This document shows, piece after piece, positions 34,001 to 41,990 of a stretch of DNA of 64,000 nt. The position numbers and the translations under genes were made by a program. The stretch is from Paucibacter sp. B2R-40. Its GTDB lineage: Bacteria; Pseudomonadota; Gammaproteobacteria; Burkholderiales; Burkholderiaceae_C. Under the pieces are notes generated by a model, which saw nothing but the letters and a program-made list of their open reading frames with translations, made no database searches and was not told where the DNA came from. The stretch is from positions 231,245-295,244 of the forward strand of contig NZ_JAJIRP010000009.1 of NCBI RefSeq assembly GCF_025717555.1, in the 5' to 3' direction. Position 1 is the first letter of the stretch, and every line of letters begins with the position of its first letter.

Positions 34001-34648
34001 AAAGCCGATGACAAGGCGCAGCCCATCACGACGCAACCTCAACTGGCCTTGATCGATTACAAGGGTTTCAAGACGGCGGCGGTCTATGTCGGCACAGGTC
34101 GACTGCTGGGTTTGGGGGATATCTCCAATACCGATAAGCAGACCATTTACGGCATCAAGGATGTACTCGGTGCCACTTACCTGGGCGACGTTCGCAACAA
34201 TGGCACCATGGTAGAGCAGACTCTCACCACCAGCGGAACAACGCGCACCGCCAGTGGCAATTCGGTCGACTGGACCTTGAAAAACGGCTGGTTTGTCGAT
34301 ATGCCCGATGCAGGCGAGCGCATCAATATCGATATGTTGCTGCAATTCAATACCTTGACGGCGGCCTCGAATACACCCATCAGCGCAGCCTCATGCGCGA
34401 GCGGAGGCGGCACGGCGTGGTTGTATTACTTCGATATCGCCAACGGATCCAACACCGGCGAGCATGTCGGCACGGCGATTGGGGACGCCATGGTGGTGGG
34501 TTTGAGTTCGTTCGTATTGGCAGACGGCAAGAACGGTGTGATCGTCAATAAATCGGTCAAGGATCCGGACTCAAAAATCATCCCGACGCCAGCTGCGCCG
34601 AATCCACAGGGCCGGCGCTCGTCTTGGCGCGAATTGGTTGATCGCTGA
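31046..34648 (+). CDS. pilY1: Pilus tip adhesin PilY1
   Basis: Secreted tip protein of 1,200 residues with a signal peptide ending in GAAWA. A von Willebrand A-like domain carries the MIDAS motif D60-D-S-G-S64 (FILDDSGSM) and [11 protein letters not shown]. The C-terminal half is the PilY1 beta-propeller: [25 protein letters not shown] is the canonical blade, split here by neighbouring repeats such as [20 protein letters not shown]. It is required for pilus assembly and surface sensing in related systems. Aggregate position after pilX is standard. Confidence 0.93.
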   Translation: [1200 protein letters not shown]

Positions 34649-35328
34649 TGTTTCAAGGCCGCAGCAGGCTGGCATCATCCGCTTTGGTCTTGGCGGCTAG
34701 TGTCGGCGGCTCGGTACTTTTGCATGCACTGGCCTTGACGCGAAGTTGGCCTGAGCAAGCGCCCAGCAAGCCGGTGCTTAAGCGGGCCGCAATGCGTTTG
34801 GCGCAGCGTCATACCGGTTCTGGGGTACCTTCAAATGGTGGTCCTTCCTCGACAGTGGCAGCACTTGAATTCGATACGCGAGGTGAGGGCGCGGCCATTG
34901 AAGCTTTGGTGCCGACTGTCATCGACGCGCTCGAAACGAACGCGCTGCAGCCCGTGTCAACCGCCCCATCGGGAAGCTTGTTGCCGAGGGGAGAGTGGGA
35001 TGCCTATGTGCCGAGACCTTTGCTCACCAAGCCACCTCAGGCGCTGGAGTCGGTGCTGTTGGCTTGGCCGGACTTCCCGGCGGAACAAGCTCATTTTGAA
35101 GCGGTGGCGGCGCTGTACATCGACGAGGCAGGTGTTGTGCAGGCCCTGCGAGTCCAACAGGGTCAACTCCCGGAGCCTTTGCTAGAGGCGGCGCGGCGAG
35201 CCTTTGAGGGGCGGCGATTCATTCCTGGCGAGTTGAATGGTCAAGCCGTTAAAACGCGGATCTATGTCGAGATCATGTTTGACCAGCCGCAGGCGCCCAA
35301 GTCCCTTGCTCGGGGGATATCCCGGTAA
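34648..35328 (+). CDS. TonB-like protein in minor-pilin operon
   Basis: Protein of 226 residues, start overlapping the pilY1 stop as TGATG. A single N-terminal membrane helix (SALVLAASVGGSVLLHALAL) contains the S-x3-H pattern (S22/H26) that TonB proteins use to contact ExbB-ExbD. A disordered linker follows; it is rich in Ser/Thr/Ala and lacks the long Pro-Glu/Pro-Lys tract of classical TonB. The C-terminal 65 residues resemble the TonB_C fold (VAALYIDEAGVVQALRV, ARRAFEGRRFIPGELNGQAV, RIYVEIMF). No exbB, exbD or TonB-dependent receptor is near. Function unknown. Confidence 0.75.
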   Translation: MFQGRSRLASSALVLAASVGGSVLLHALALTRSWPEQAPSKPVLKRAAMRLAQRHTGSGVPSNGGPSSTVAALEFDTRGEGAAIEALVPTVIDALETNALQPVSTAPSGSLLPRGEWDAYVPRPLLTKPPQALESVLLAWPDFPAEQAHFEAVAALYIDEAGVVQALRVQQGQLPEPLLEAARRAFEGRRFIPGELNGQAVKTRIYVEIMFDQPQAPKSLARGISR

Positions 35329-35345
35329 CCCATATTTACTGGGTT
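35327..35345 (+). terminator. Weak hairpin at end of minor-pilin operon
   Basis: AACCCA (35327-35332) pairs with TGGGTT (35340-35345) across an AT-rich 7-nt loop and overlaps the TAA stop of the TonB-like gene. The stem is short and the T tract poor, so terminator activity is uncertain. Confidence 0.3.
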
Positions 35346-35441
35346 TCATCGGGGCATCCAGCGCCATCCGGTCGAACTACAGTGTTTCCCCTATGATGTG
35401 CCCTTTTGAAGTTCGGGCTCTCGGCCCGCCCCAAAAGGCTC

Positions 35442-36278
35442 ATGGCCGTAAATCCCACCTCGCTTACTGCTCAAGCCATACCGCTGGTTGAATTACGTGA
35501 TGTCACCTGTGGCTACGGTGACAGAGTCATTCTGGAGCAGGTCAATCTGTGTGTGCCGCGCGGCAAGGTGCTGGCCTTGATAGGCACCTCGGGCGGCGGC
35601 AAGACCACCGTTTTGCGCCTGCTGGGTCGGCAGATTCGGCCAATCAAGGGTCAGGTCTTGTTTGACGGCCAAGATATTGGACCTCTCAATCTCGCTGATC
35701 TCTATGCCGTACGTCGTCGTATGGGCATGCTGTTCCAGTTCGGCGCCTTGTTCACCGACCTGTCGGTATTCGAGAACGTGGCTTTTCCATTGCGTGAACA
35801 CACCAAGTTGACCGAATCGATGATTCGTGATTTGGTGCTGATGAAGCTCAACTCGGTTGGACTTCGGGGCGCGCGGGACCTGATGCCGTCCGAGATTTCC
35901 GGTGGCATGGCCCGGCGCGTGGCGCTGGCACGTGCCATCGCTTTGGACCCCGACCTGGTCTTGTACGACGAACCCTTCGCCGGCCTCGATCCGATTTCGC
36001 TGGGCGTTGCGGCTCGCCTGATTCGCGATTTGAATGATGCCTTGGGCTTGACCAGCATCATCGTCTCGCACGACTTGCATGAGACCTTTGCGATCGCCGA
36101 CGAGGTCGCCATGATCGCCAATGGCCGGGTGGTGGCGCAGGGCACGCCGGACGAGTTGCGCCGCAGCGAAGATCCGCTGGTGCGCCAATTTGTCGGTGCC
36201 GAGCCCGAGGGGCCGGTGCATTTCCATCAGCCTGCAATGCCCGTCGTGGATGACTTTGGTTTGGGTGCGCGCACATGA
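35442..36278 (+). CDS. mlaF: Phospholipid-transport ABC ATPase MlaF
   Basis: Cytoplasmic ATPase of 278 residues powering the MlaFEDB complex, which moves phospholipids between MlaC and the inner membrane. Walker A is GTSGGGKTT, Q-loop MLFQFGALFTDLSVFENVAFPL, signature ISGGMARRVALARA, Walker B LVLYDEPFAGLDPIS and switch VSHDLHE, all characteristic of the MCE-type MlaF subfamily. ATG 35442 was chosen over a TTG at 35406. The stop overlaps the mlaE start (ATGA). Confidence 0.94.
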   Translation: MAVNPTSLTAQAIPLVELRDVTCGYGDRVILEQVNLCVPRGKVLALIGTSGGGKTTVLRLLGRQIRPIKGQVLFDGQDIGPLNLADLYAVRRRMGMLFQFGALFTDLSVFENVAFPLREHTKLTESMIRDLVLMKLNSVGLRGARDLMPSEISGGMARRVALARAIALDPDLVLYDEPFAGLDPISLGVAARLIRDLNDALGLTSIIVSHDLHETFAIADEVAMIANGRVVAQGTPDELRRSEDPLVRQFVGAEPEGPVHFHQPAMPVVDDFGLGART

Positions 36279-37063
36279 CGACAATTGCAAGCAGCCTGTC
36301 GGGTATCGGGCAGACGCTGCGCCTCAAGCTGGCCGACATTGGTGCGGCAACGCGTCTGTTTTTCCAAATATTGGCACGCTTGCCGCAAAGCCTGCTGCGT
36401 TTTGGCTTGGTGCGCGACCAGGTGTTTTTCCTCGGCAACCATTCGGTGTCCCTGATCGGGGTGGCTGGCTTGTTTGTGGGCTTTGTGCTGGCGCTGCAGG
36501 GCTATTACACGCTGCAACGCTATGGATCGGCCGAGGCGGTAGGCTTGCTGGTGGCGCTCAGTCTGGTGCGGGAATTAGGGCCGGTGGTGGCCGCCTTGCT
36601 GTTTGCAGGGCGTGCCGGCACCTCGCTGACGGCCGAGATTGGTTTGATGAAGGCCGGCGAGCAATTGACCGCGATGGAAATGATGGCCGTTGACCCCTTG
36701 ACCCGGGTGTTGGCGCCGCGGTTTTGGGGTGGCCTGATCGCCATGCCTTTGCTGGCTGCGCTGTTCTCGGCCATCGGTGTGATCGGTGGTTGGCTGGTGG
36801 CGGTGGTGCTGATCGGCATTGACGACGGCGCGTTCTGGTCCCAGATGCAGGGCGGTGTGGATGTGTGGGCCGATGTCGGAAATGGGGTCATCAAGAGTTT
36901 GGTGTTCGGTGTGACGGTGACCTTTGTAGCGCTGCTGCAGGGCTACGCTGCAAAACCGACGCCTGAGGGCGTGGCACAGGCGACGACGCGTACCGTGGTG
37001 GTTTCCTCTTTGGCGGTACTCGCACTCGACTTTGTGCTGACCGCCATGATGTTTGCTATTTAG
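36275..37063 (+). CDS. mlaE: Phospholipid-transport permease MlaE
   Basis: Inner-membrane permease of 262 residues, MlaE/YrbE family. Hydrophobic core segments include VSLIGVAGLFVGFVLALQGY, LVRELGPVVAALLFAGRAGTSLTAEIGLMKAGEQLTAMEMMAVDP (the family-defining stretch, broken across several helices), FWGGLIAMPLLAALFSAIG and KSLVFGVTVTFVALLQGY. It forms a homodimer under the MlaD hexamer. Confidence 0.94.
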   Translation: MTTIASSLSGIGQTLRLKLADIGAATRLFFQILARLPQSLLRFGLVRDQVFFLGNHSVSLIGVAGLFVGFVLALQGYYTLQRYGSAEAVGLLVALSLVRELGPVVAALLFAGRAGTSLTAEIGLMKAGEQLTAMEMMAVDPLTRVLAPRFWGGLIAMPLLAALFSAIGVIGGWLVAVVLIGIDDGAFWSQMQGGVDVWADVGNGVIKSLVFGVTVTFVALLQGYAAKPTPEGVAQATTRTVVVSSLAVLALDFVLTAMMFAI

Positions 37064-37096
37064 TTTTTCAGTATTTATTGGAATTTGGAGTTGAGC

Positions 37097-37585
37097 ATGC
37101 AACAAGCCTCCAGGCATGACGCAGCGGTTGGATTTTTCGTGCTCTTGGGTGGGGCGGCGCTATTGTTCCTGGCCCTGAAGGCCGGCAATTTGCTGAGCCT
37201 GAACTTTGACGAGACCTATCAAGTGAGTGCCAAGTTCGACAATATTGGCGGACTGAAAAGCCGTGCATCGGTCAAGAGTGCCGGCGTTGTGATCGGGCGG
37301 GTTGAGTCGATCACTTTTGACGATAAGACCTTTCAGGCCAAGGTTTTGATCAGTTTGAACAAGAAAGTAGCTTTCCCCAAGGACAGCTCGGCGAAAATTT
37401 TGACCGCAGGTTTGCTCGGCGAGCAGTACATTGGCTTGGAGGCCGGAGCTGATGAGAAGAACTTGGGCGCCGGCGACGCGATCAAGCAGACCCAATCGGC
37501 GATCGTGCTGGAAAACCTGATTGGCCAGTTCTTGTACAACAAGGCAGCAGATTCTGGTTCTGCCGCAGGAGAGTCCAAACCATGA
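37097..37585 (+). CDS. mlaD: Phospholipid-transport MCE protein MlaD
   Basis: Periplasmic MCE-domain protein of 162 residues anchored by one N-terminal helix (VGFFVLLGGAALLFLALKAG). The single MCE domain shows the FDNIGGLKSRASVKSAGVVIGRVESI motif split around the first strands and the hydrophobic pore loop GLLGEQYIGLEAG. Members form a hexameric ring that channels lipid. ATG 37097 follows TTGGAG at 37085-37090. The stop overlaps the mlaA start. Confidence 0.93.
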   Translation: MQQASRHDAAVGFFVLLGGAALLFLALKAGNLLSLNFDETYQVSAKFDNIGGLKSRASVKSAGVVIGRVESITFDDKTFQAKVLISLNKKVAFPKDSSAKILTAGLLGEQYIGLEAGADEKNLGAGDAIKQTQSAIVLENLIGQFLYNKAADSGSAAGESKP

Positions 37586-38349
37586 ATGTGGGCAGGCCGA
37601 GATCCTTGCTGACGCGGAGCTTGTTGCTGGGCCTCGTCTTGTTCTTGAGCGCCTGTGCGAGCATGCGCAGCGCGCCGGGCAGCGCCGGCCAAAAGCTCGA
37701 TCCTTGGGAGCCCTGGAATCGCAAGGTATTCGCCTTCAACGAATCTTTGGATACGAATTTTCTCAAGCCGGTGGCGACGGTCTACAGCAATATCGTGCCC
37801 GGGCCGATTCGGCAATCGGTCGACAACTTCGTCAACAATGTGGCCGATGCTTGGACCACCGTCAATCTGGTGCTGCAGTGGCGCTTGAAAGCCAGCGTCG
37901 AGCAAGGCATGCGCTTTGCGGTGAACTCGACATTGGGCTTTGGTGGCTTGATCGACATTGCCTCCGAGGTCGGTTTGGAGCGCAAGAACGAAGATATGGG
38001 CAAGACTTTCGGCCGCTGGGGTACCGGCACCGGAGCCTACATCGTGTGGCCGCTGCTTGGCCCTTCCTCGGTACGCGACACCTTGGCGATGCCTTTTGAC
38101 TGGCAGGCCTCGCCAGCATTCATTTTCCGCGACGGCACCAGCAAGCTGGCAATTTACAGCCTGCAGACCATCAATACGCGGTCCAATTTTTTGCGCGCCA
38201 GCGAGATGCTGGAAGGTATCGCGCTGGACAGGTACACCTTCTACCGCGACGCTTTTTTGCAGCGGCGCGGCAACATCGGGGATGACGACGAGTTCGAGGT
38301 CTTGGTCCCCGCTGTCAAGGATGAGAGCAATCCGCAGGCCGGGCCGTGA
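37582..38349 (+). CDS. mlaA: Outer-membrane lipid asymmetry lipoprotein MlaA (VacJ)
   Basis: Lipoprotein of 255 residues with lipobox LSACAS. The MlaA core begins DPWEPWNRKVFAFNESLD and continues through GPIRQSVDNFVNNVADAWTTVN, FAVNSTLGFGGLIDIASEVGL and EDMGKTFGRWGTGTGAYIVWPLLGPSSVRD, all shown here in shortened pieces of the family signature. It removes mislocalised phospholipids from the outer leaflet in complex with a porin. Its placement inside the mla operon is usual in betaproteobacteria. Confidence 0.94.
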   Translation: MNVGRPRSLLTRSLLLGLVLFLSACASMRSAPGSAGQKLDPWEPWNRKVFAFNESLDTNFLKPVATVYSNIVPGPIRQSVDNFVNNVADAWTTVNLVLQWRLKASVEQGMRFAVNSTLGFGGLIDIASEVGLERKNEDMGKTFGRWGTGTGAYIVWPLLGPSSVRDTLAMPFDWQASPAFIFRDGTSKLAIYSLQTINTRSNFLRASEMLEGIALDRYTFYRDAFLQRRGNIGDDDEFEVLVPAVKDESNPQAGP

Positions 38350-38421
38350 ATTGCGTAAGTAAACCCAATGCGGTTGAGCGTGTGAGCGCTATCGATCAGC
38401 AGCAACGAGAGATGTAAATAT

Positions 38422-39072
38422 ATGCGAGTGACAAGACTAGATTTGAGTAAGCGGGCTTTGCTGCTGGGCGCCTTGGTGGCGTCAATGGCTTTCGCTGCGC
38501 CTGCGATGGCAGCCGACGCGAGTGCGCCGGATCTGCTGATTCGCCAGCTCTCGCTGGAGACCCTCGAGGCTGTCAAAGCCGACAAATCGATTCAGGGCGG
38601 GGATTTGCAGAAGATCATCGGCTTGGTCGATACCAAGGTGATGCCGCATGTGAACTTTCAGCGCATGACGGCCTCGGCGGTCGGTCGCTTTTGGCGCCAG
38701 GCCACGCCCGAGCAGCAAAAGCGTTTGCAGGACGAGTTCAAGACTTTGCTGGTGCGGACCTATGCCGGGGCCTTGACTCAGGTGAAAGATCAAACGATCG
38801 CATTGAAGCCTTTGCGCGCCGGTGCTGACGACACTGAGGTGGTGGTGCGTACCGAGATTCGCGGCAAGGGTGATCCGATCCAGTTGGACTACCGCTTGGA
38901 GAAAGTCTCCGGTGTGTGGATGATTTTTGACGTCAATGTGCTTGGAATTTGGCTGGCCGACCAATACCGCAACAGCTTCGCGCAGGAAATCGGCGCGAAC
39001 GGCATCGATGGCTTGATCAAGACCTTGGCCGACAAGAATCAAAAGGCCGCAAACCCCGCCGCCAAGGCCTGA
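38422..39072 (+). CDS. mlaC: Periplasmic phospholipid carrier MlaC
   Basis: Periplasmic lipid shuttle of 216 residues between MlaA and MlaFEDB. The signal peptide ends in APAMAADA. The MlaC fold shows DTKVMPHVNFQRMTASAVGRFWRQATPEQQKRL in sections, LVRTYAGAL, and the C-terminal VSGVWMIFDVNVLGIWLADQYRNSF region, where the lipid pocket lies. A 72-bp gap separates it from mlaA, the widest in the operon. Confidence 0.94.
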   Translation: MRVTRLDLSKRALLLGALVASMAFAAPAMAADASAPDLLIRQLSLETLEAVKADKSIQGGDLQKIIGLVDTKVMPHVNFQRMTASAVGRFWRQATPEQQKRLQDEFKTLLVRTYAGALTQVKDQTIALKPLRAGADDTEVVVRTEIRGKGDPIQLDYRLEKVSGVWMIFDVNVLGIWLADQYRNSFAQEIGANGIDGLIKTLADKNQKAANPAAKA

Positions 39073-39074
39073 GC

Positions 39075-39401
39075 ATGTCGGCTCAAATGCTCAAGCTGCC
39101 AAGCTCGGTGCGGGTAGACGCGGCGCCTGCGCTTTGGTCGAGCTTACAGGCCAGTTTGCGGGCCGAAGCGGCGCAGGTCAGCAATGGCGCCGGGGCCGAG
39201 TTGAGCATCAACGCGGCGGAGTTGCAGCAGTTCGACTCGGTGGTATTGACGCTCTTGCTCAGCGCAGCCCGGCTATGCGCTGACCTGGGCCTGCATTTGC
39301 GGGTGTTGAATGTACCGGCCAAGCTGCAGGAGTTGGCCCGCGTCTACGGCGTAGCGGAACTGCTTTGGCCCGAATTGCTGGAATCCGGCCAGACTGCTTG
39401 A
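39075..39401 (+). CDS. mlaB: STAS-domain protein MlaB
   Basis: Small cytoplasmic STAS-domain protein of 108 residues that binds MlaF and is needed for its activity. The pattern AELSINAAELQQFDSVVLTLLLSAARLCADLGLHLRVLNVP (given here as one recognisable sheet-helix unit) and LQELARVYGVAELL fit MlaB. The gene starts 2 bp after the mlaC stop. It converges on hexR with 8 bp between stops; an inverted repeat GCCAGAC/GTCTGGC (39389-39410) covers its end and may act as a weak terminator. Confidence 0.88.
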   Translation: MSAQMLKLPSSVRVDAAPALWSSLQASLRAEAAQVSNGAGAELSINAAELQQFDSVVLTLLLSAARLCADLGLHLRVLNVPAKLQELARVYGVAELLWPELLESGQTA

Positions 39402-39409
39402 TGTCTGGC

Positions 39410-40273
39410 TTAAACGTAGCGTTTGCTACGCAGATTCTTCTTGATCTCTTGCAGCATAGGCCGCAAGGTCGACCCCAGACGCAGCGCAACGCCAGTGGTC
39501 AGGATATCGATCGCAATCAAGTGCAAGAGCCTTGAAACCATCGGGCTATAACGGTCAAAGTCCTCGGGGTGATCGACCGCCAGCAAGACCTGACCCTGGC
39601 TCAAGCCCAGTGCTGCCAACGGTGAACCGCTGGCGGTGATGATGATGATGGTGGCACCCTTTTTGCGCGCGATCTCAGCGGCGTCCAACAGGTCGCGGCT
39701 GCGCCCCGAGTTGCTGATGATGACGGCGCAGTCGCCCGGCTGCAGCATCGTGGCACTCATCAACTGCACATGGCCGTCGCTGCAGGCGGCGGTGTTGACG
39801 CCCAAGCGAAAAAACTTGTGCTGTGCGTCCTGCGCCACGATGCCGGAGTTGCCCACACCATAGAACTCGATCCGCCGCCCGGTCCGCCCGGCTTCGGCCA
39901 AGGCGTTGATGGCGATCTCGAAGGCATGGCTGGCGGCGTCATTGCGGTAATGCAGCAGGGCCGCGACCGCGTTATCGACCACCTTGACGATCAGATCACC
40001 CGGCTTTTCGTCCTCATCCACCGCGCGGTGCACAAAGGGCACGCCCTCGTTGACGCTGCCGGCCAGCTTGCGCTTGAAGTCGGTCAGGCCGTCATAGCCG
40101 ACGCTGCGGCAAAAGCGCACCACCGTCGGTTTGGAGACATGCGCCCGGTCGGCCAATTCGCTGACCGGCAGATTGGCAAACGAGCGCGCGTCGCTGAGCA
40201 ATAACTTTGCAACGCGTTGCTCGGCGGGCGGCAGGGCCGGCAACGCCGCCTTGACCCGCTCCAGGATGCTCAT
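39410..40273 (-). CDS. hexR: RpiR-family transcriptional regulator HexR
   Basis: DNA-binding regulator of 287 residues controlling central sugar catabolism; in characterised proteobacteria it is released from DNA by 2-keto-3-deoxy-6-phosphogluconate. An N-terminal RpiR HTH (LPVSELADRAHVSKPTVVRFCRSVGYDG) is followed by a SIS sugar-phosphate-binding domain (IEFYGVGNSGIVAQDAQHKF, DCAVIISNSGRSRDLLDAA). ATG 40273 gives the standard MSILERV start 22 bp downstream of the zwf stop, so it is co-transcribed with zwf. Confidence 0.9.
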   Translation of the reverse strand: MSILERVKAALPALPPAEQRVAKLLLSDARSFANLPVSELADRAHVSKPTVVRFCRSVGYDGLTDFKRKLAGSVNEGVPFVHRAVDEDEKPGDLIVKVVDNAVAALLHYRNDAASHAFEIAINALAEAGRTGRRIEFYGVGNSGIVAQDAQHKFFRLGVNTAACSDGHVQLMSATMLQPGDCAVIISNSGRSRDLLDAAEIARKKGATIIIITASGSPLAALGLSQGQVLLAVDHPEDFDRYSPMVSRLLHLIAIDILTTGVALRLGSTLRPMLQEIKKNLRSKRYV

Positions 40274-40295
40274 GTCAGCGCTCCAGTGACCATGC

Positions 40296-41741
40296 TCACT
40301 GTTCTTCCGCCCATGCGAAGCCATCCCGCGCCACCAAGGCGCTGGCCGCAGCCGGGCCCCAGGACCCGGCCGAGTAGGGCCTCGGGCCGACGCTGTCTTG
40401 CTTCCAGGCATCCAGAATCGGCTCGACCCAGCGCCAAGCTTGCTCTTGCTCGTCGCTGCGCACGAACAGGTTCAGGCGGCCGGCGATGGCGTCCAAGAGC
40501 AAGCGCTCGTAAGCGCCGACGCGGTTGGCCGCAAAGGCCTTGTCGAAGTCCAGATCCAGTGACACCGGCGTCAGCGCCTCGTTGTCCGCGCCGCCCTTGT
40601 GGGCCAGCAATTGCAGCTCCAGACCGTCTTCTGGCTGCAGCTTGATGACCAGGCGATTCGGCTGATTGGCGCCCGGGAAGATCGGGTGTGGCACCGGCCG
40701 GAAATTGATGACGATCTGCGCATCGCGCTCGGCCAAACGCTTGCCGGTGCGCAGGTAAAAAGGCACGCCCGCCCAGCGCCAGTTTTGCACCTCGGTGCGC
40801 AAGGCAACAAAGGTTTCGCAGTGGCTGTCGGCCGGCACCTTGGCTTCGTCCAAGTAACCCGGTACTGCCTGGCCAGCAATATTGCCGGCGCGGTATTGAC
40901 CGCGGATCACATCGCGGGCGACGCTCTCGGCGGTGAAGGGCTTGAGTGAACGCAAGACCTTGAGCTTTTCGTCGCGGATCGCGTCGGCGTCATTGGTCGA
41001 CGGCGGCTCCATGGCGATCATGGTCAGCAGTTGCAGCGCATGGTTCTGGATCATGTCGCGCAAGGCGCCGGTGCCGTCGTAGAAAGCGCCGCGTGTGCCC
41101 ACGCCCAGGCCTTCGGCCAGCGTGATCTGGATATTGGCAATGCTTTCGCGGCGCCACAGCGGTTCGAACAAGGCGTTGCCGAAACGCAGCGCCATCAGGT
41201 TTTGCACCGAAGGCTTGCCCAGGTAATGGTCGATGCGGAAGGCCTGCTCTTCGGCGAACACCGAGCGCACCACACGGTTGATGTCTTGCGCGCTGGCGAG
41301 GTCTTGGCCCAGCGGCTTTTCAAGCACCACGCGCACGCGCTTTTCGTTCAGACCGGCGGCGCCGAGTTGCTCACAAATTTGCGTGAAGAGATGCGGGCTG
41401 GTGGCCAGGTACAGCACCACGGTGTCGGCCGCGCGCTCACCCAACCATTCCTTCAGTCGTTGGTAATGCTCGGGCTGCGACAAGTCCATGCGGCGGTAGT
41501 GCAGCAGTGCGGCAAACTTTTCGAACTCTTCCTCATTCGGGCGCTTGGAGCCATCAACCTCCCGGAAGCGCTCCTTCAGCCATTCACGGTAGCGCTCGTC
41601 CGTCATCTCGTCGCGCGCCACCGCCAAAATGCGGCCGCCGGCCGGCAGCTTGCCGTGGCGGAAGGCCTGGAACAGCGCCGGCATCAGCTTTCTCCAAGTG
41701 AGATCGCCGGTACCGCCGAAGAAAACGAGATCGAATGACAT
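40296..41741 (-). CDS. zwf: Glucose-6-phosphate 1-dehydrogenase
   Basis: Enzyme of 481 residues oxidising glucose-6-phosphate to 6-phosphogluconolactone with NAD(P). The dinucleotide site is FFGGTGDLTWRKLMPALF, with catalytic His in FRIDHYLGK and substrate segments QNLMALRFGN, VVLEKPLGQDLASA and YDGTGALRDMIQNH. It feeds the oxidative pentose phosphate or Entner-Doudoroff route. It is divergent from tal across 249 bp that hold a HexR-like site. Confidence 0.96.
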   Translation of the reverse strand: MSFDLVFFGGTGDLTWRKLMPALFQAFRHGKLPAGGRILAVARDEMTDERYREWLKERFREVDGSKRPNEEEFEKFAALLHYRRMDLSQPEHYQRLKEWLGERAADTVVLYLATSPHLFTQICEQLGAAGLNEKRVRVVLEKPLGQDLASAQDINRVVRSVFAEEQAFRIDHYLGKPSVQNLMALRFGNALFEPLWRRESIANIQITLAEGLGVGTRGAFYDGTGALRDMIQNHALQLLTMIAMEPPSTNDADAIRDEKLKVLRSLKPFTAESVARDVIRGQYRAGNIAGQAVPGYLDEAKVPADSHCETFVALRTEVQNWRWAGVPFYLRTGKRLAERDAQIVINFRPVPHPIFPGANQPNRLVIKLQPEDGLELQLLAHKGGADNEALTPVSLDLDFDKAFAANRVGAYERLLLDAIAGRLNLFVRSDEQEQAWRWVEPILDAWKQDSVGPRPYSAGSWGPAAASALVARDGFAWAEEQ

Positions 41742-41793
41742 GTGCCGAGGCCCTATCTATGGCTGCGCCGCTTGGCTGTTTTTCAAGCGGCAC

Positions 41794-41823
41794 TTGATGT
41801 AACTAAGTTTCTAGTTTTATGAT
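41794..41823 (+). promoter_or_regulatory. Candidate sigma70 promoter for tal-pgi
   Basis: TTGATG (41794-41799) and TATGAT (41818-41823) are separated by 18 bp. They would give a leader of roughly 160 nt before the tal ATG. The spacer is filled by a HexR-like palindrome, which supports the promoter call. A minus-strand promoter for zwf in the same region is less clear. Confidence 0.5.
41798..41812. promoter_or_regulatory. Putative HexR operator
   Basis: TGTAACTAAGTTTCT is an imperfect 15-bp palindrome centred on A41805. It agrees at 11 of 15 positions with the gammaproteobacterial HexR consensus form TGTAATTAAATTACA. It lies between the -35 and -10 of the candidate tal promoter, in the intergenic region shared with the zwf-hexR operon. 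Binding is inferred, not shown. Confidence 0.5.
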
Positions 41824-41990
41824 GCCGGAGTTTCTTGCAAAGGTCAATACTGAAGTCCCTATTGGCCGCGCTCATGGGGGTTTTTCTTTGGGCCACCTTG
41901 TAACTGGCCTCCTTGCGCAGCGCGGTGTGGCGGCGCTCACAGCGGTTCTAATACGGTCTGGCTAGCCTCTTTGAAGAAAGACAAACAATC

